From Dyella_B acidisoli (GTDB taxonomy: Bacteria > Pseudomonadota > Gammaproteobacteria > Xanthomonadales > Rhodanobacteraceae), in assembly GCF_049532895.1 (NCBI RefSeq), contig NZ_CP064031.1:5270001-5334000 (forward strand): a stretch of DNA of 64,000 nucleotides, written 5' to 3'. Below the pieces are notes generated by a model, which was not told the DNA's origin, ran no database searches, and worked only from the letters and a program-made list of their open reading frames with translations. A program made the translations under genes and the position numbers. Positions 61,739-64,000 of the stretch are shown piece after piece. Each line of letters opens with the position of its first letter. Position 1 is the first letter of the stretch.

Positions 61739-62728
61739 ATGAAAAAACCGCCAAAACGTTCACGCGCCGGCCAAGGTCCAGCCAACCCTCGCGTCGTCGC
61801 CCTGGTCTACGACGGCCTGTGCACGTTCGAATACGGTATTGCCGTGGAAATGTTTGGTCTGGCGCGGCCGGAATTCGAGCGCTGGTACAGCTTCGCCTCG
61901 TGCGCGGTGGAGCGTGGACCATTGCGCGCGGCGGGCGGATTGCGCGTGCAGGCGGATGGCGGGCTGGAACTGCTGGCGAAAGCCGGCACCGTGATCGTAC
62001 CGGGCTGGCGCGGCGCCGACGCCATGCCACCTCCGGCGCTACTCGATGCGTTGCGTGCCGCACACAAACGCGGTGCGCGGCTGCTTTCATTCTGTTCCGG
62101 CGTATTCGTGTTGGCGGCTGCCGGTGTATTGGATGGTCGTGCCGCGACCACGCACTGGCGCTACGCGCAGGCTTTGGCAGAGCGTTATCCGCGCATTCGT
62201 ATCCAACCCGATGTGCTGTACGTCGACGAAGGCCATGTATTGACCTCGGCGGGCAGTGCTGCCGCCATCGATCTTTCGCTGCATCTGATCCGCCGCGACT
62301 ACGGTCCGCGCGTCGCCAACCAGGTGGCGCGCCGCGCAGTGGTACCCACGCATCGCGATGGCGGGCAGGCGCAATTCATCCCGGCGCCGCTGCCGGAACA
62401 GGGTGCTGCGCTGGGCAAATTGCTGGAATGGATGCGTGGCCATCTGGATCAACCGCTGCAGTTGAACGAGCTGGCTGAGCGCGCACGCATGAGCGAGCGC
62501 ACGTTTCTGCGGCGCTTCGAGGAAGCCACCGGTTGCTCGCCCAAGCAATGGTTGATCCAGGAGCGCCTGGGTCGCGCACGCGAATTGCTTGAAGGAAGCC
62601 AGTGGCCGGTCGAGCGGATCGCCGATGCCTGCGGTTTCGGCAGCGCCGATACCATGCGCCACCACTTTCGACGGACGTTGAAGGTGAGTCCCGCCCGCTA
62701 CCGGGAACGCTTCGCGCATGCGGCATAG
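61739..62728 (+). CDS. ftrA: GlxA/FtrA-type AraC-family regulator
   Basis: A 329-residue regulator with an N-terminal DJ-1/PfpI-like domain (about 15-185; VVALVYDGLCTFEYGIAVEMFGLARPE, LLSFCSGVFVLAAAGVLDGRAATTHW, where SFCSG holds the elbow Cys) and a C-terminal AraC DNA-binding domain (about 225-320; LNELAERARMSERTFLRRFEEATGCSPKQW, RIADACGFGSADTMRHHFRR). It is the FtrA arrangement, and the divergent rhodanese supports the name. The start is uncertain: ATGs at 61727 and 61739 both lack strong ribosome-binding sites. Confidence 0.87.
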   Translation: MKKPPKRSRAGQGPANPRVVALVYDGLCTFEYGIAVEMFGLARPEFERWYSFASCAVERGPLRAAGGLRVQADGGLELLAKAGTVIVPGWRGADAMPPPALLDALRAAHKRGARLLSFCSGVFVLAAAGVLDGRAATTHWRYAQALAERYPRIRIQPDVLYVDEGHVLTSAGSAAAIDLSLHLIRRDYGPRVANQVARRAVVPTHRDGGQAQFIPAPLPEQGAALGKLLEWMRGHLDQPLQLNELAERARMSERTFLRRFEEATGCSPKQWLIQERLGRARELLEGSQWPVERIADACGFGSADTMRHHFRRTLKVSPARYRERFAHAA

Positions 62729-62813
62729 TGACTTCTGGCGTATGAAACTCGGCATGCGCAATGCCTAAGCTGGGAATCCCGGTGCATGAACGCGCCAGCC
62801 CCAAGGATTCCTC

Positions 62814-64000
62814 ATGCGCAAGCTTCCGCTCGCTCTCGCCCTGACCGCGCTCCTGCTCGGCAGTGCCCATGCTGCCGATAAAAAGGACAAGACACCGTCG
62901 GACGAAGCGAAGCCCGAAGCTGCCTTGGTGCATCCGCAGGCATCGACCACCGAAGGCTCGGTGACCGTGGAAGGCAAGCACATTGCCTACAAGGCGGTTG
63001 CGGGCACCATCGTGCTGCACGGAAAGGGCGACAAGGAGAACGACCCGACCGTCAGCATGTTCTACGTGGCCTACATCAAGAAAGGCGAAGACGCTGCCAA
63101 GCGCCCGGTCACCTTTATTTACAACGGCGGACCGGGCTCCGCGACGGTGTGGTTGCATATGGGCGCATTCGGTCCGCGCCGTGTTGTGACCAGGGACGAT
63201 AGCCACACGCCGGCTGCGCCGTATCAGCTGGTAAATAACGACTACAGCTTGCTCGATGCCTCCGACCTGGTCTTCATCGATGCTCCCGGTGCTGGTTTCA
63301 GTCGATTGATTGCCAACGATCCCGATGCGTCCAAGCGCGATGAGCAGATGAAGGATCGGCGCAAGGACATCTACAGCGTCGACGGCGACGGCCATGCCTT
63401 TGCACAGTTCATCACCCAGTTCCTGACGCGTTACGGCCGCTGGAATTCGCCGAAATATCTATTCGGCGAAAGCTACGGCACCACGCGTTCGGCGGTGCTG
63501 GCCAACGATCTGGAAAACGAAGAAAGCGTCGATCTCAACGGCGTGATCCTGCTCTCGCAGATTCTCAATTTCGACACCAGCATCGATGGCGCCGACCAGA
63601 ATCCTGGCGTCGACCTGCCTTACGAACTGGCGTTGCCCACGTTTGCCGCCACTGCGTACTACCACCACAAGCTGCCGCAGCAGCCGGCGGCGCTGGAACC
63701 GTTCCTGCAGGACGCGGAGCAGTTTGCGATCGGTGACTATGCGCAGGCGCTGATGCAAGGTTCCAACCTGGACGATGCACGCAAACAGGCCGTTGCCGAA
63801 AAACTGCATCAGTACACCGGTCTTCCCGTGACCTACTTGCTCAAAGCCAATCTGCGCGTCACCGGCGGGATGTTCGAGCACGAACTCCTGGGCGACAGCG
63901 GCGATACCACTGGCCGTTTGGACTCGCGTTTCGCCGGACCGTCGCTCGATCCGCTGAGCAAAGAGGCCGAATACGACCCGCAGTCTTCCGCCATCAGCGC
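62814..64000 (+). CDS. exported S10-type serine carboxypeptidase (3' end outside window)
   Basis: The window ends inside this gene; 395 full codons are seen. It opens with a signal peptide (KLPLALALTALLLGSAHA), and AAGGA lies 6 bases before the ATG. Serine carboxypeptidase features are the oxyanion-region YNGGPGSATVWLHMGAFGPRRV and the nucleophile elbow FGESYGTT with Ser220; the Asp and His of the triad should lie beyond the end. Bacterial S10 homologues of this type are periplasmic peptidases of unclear natural substrate. It stands downstream of ftrA on the same strand with an 85-base gap. Confidence 0.88.
   Translation, partial: MRKLPLALALTALLLGSAHAADKKDKTPSDEAKPEAALVHPQASTTEGSVTVEGKHIAYKAVAGTIVLHGKGDKENDPTVSMFYVAYIKKGEDAAKRPVTFIYNGGPGSATVWLHMGAFGPRRVVTRDDSHTPAAPYQLVNNDYSLLDASDLVFIDAPGAGFSRLIANDPDASKRDEQMKDRRKDIYSVDGDGHAFAQFITQFLTRYGRWNSPKYLFGESYGTTRSAVLANDLENEESVDLNGVILLSQILNFDTSIDGADQNPGVDLPYELALPTFAATAYYHHKLPQQPAALEPFLQDAEQFAIGDYAQALMQGSNLDDARKQAVAEKLHQYTGLPVTYLLKANLRVTGGMFEHELLGDSGDTTGRLDSRFAGPSLDPLSKEAEYDPQSSAIS

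Overview
The window is GC-rich chromosomal DNA of a Gram-negative bacterium. RND pumps with an outer-membrane lipoprotein, BtuB, a two-partner secretion pair and a complete Entner-Doudoroff set all point to a gammaproteobacterium. Gene content, the FtrA-rhodanese pair, families of palindromic repeats and a Clp-type site suggest Xanthomonadales, probably Rhodanobacteraceae (Dyella/Luteibacter/Rhodanobacter-like). That placement is inference from gene style, not from a marker gene. I recognised no rRNA, tRNA, CRISPR array, insertion sequence or prophage.

Layout. 1-7.5 kb: an alpha/beta hydrolase, an exported metallo-beta-lactamase-fold protein that seems to lack its zinc ligands, a Ycf46-like AAA ATPase, a PEBP protein, and a small membrane-protein run (DUF1328, YqjD-, YqjE- and YqjK-like, AI-2E/PerM). 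7.5-15 kb: a tripartite RND efflux operon (adaptor, pump, outer-membrane factor) with a divergent LysR regulator. 15-17.5 kb: uppP, then glnA behind a sigma54/NtrC-type promoter. 17.5-28.6 kb: secreted enzymes: an M60-like peptidase with a carbohydrate-binding tail, divergent from a GH29 alpha-L-fucosidase; two lipocalin-like paralogues around a LysR gene; a Tat-exported multicopper oxidase; and a phosphoesterase behind a good PHO box.

28.7-41.3 kb: a GNAT / DUF6916-like / tail-collar trio, then the most striking locus. This is a 2,628-residue two-partner-secretion exoprotein containing an exact 2 x 1,503 bp higher-order repeat, its TpsB transporter, and one base later a sulfotransferase. A perfect TGTGA-N6-TCACA site lies far upstream. 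41.4-44.2 kb: a LysR gene, an exported protein and a GH26 mannanase-like enzyme. 44.4-51 kb: two tandem RND pump genes without an adaptor. 51.3-53.6 kb: btuB under a cobalamin riboswitch. 53.7-54.4 kb: a ParDE-type toxin-antitoxin pair with a palindromic operator.

54.8-60.6 kb: the Entner-Doudoroff cluster (GntR regulator, zwf, pgl, edd, eda) with palindromic repeats inserted inside it. 60.8-64 kb: a GNAT protein and a rhodanese divergent from an FtrA-type regulator, then an S10-type serine carboxypeptidase cut by the window end. At least four families of palindromic repeats (REP/REPIN-like) are scattered between genes. Together the genes suggest a bacterium equipped for surface adhesion, glycoprotein and polysaccharide degradation, nutrient scavenging (phosphate, nitrogen, B12) and multidrug efflux.
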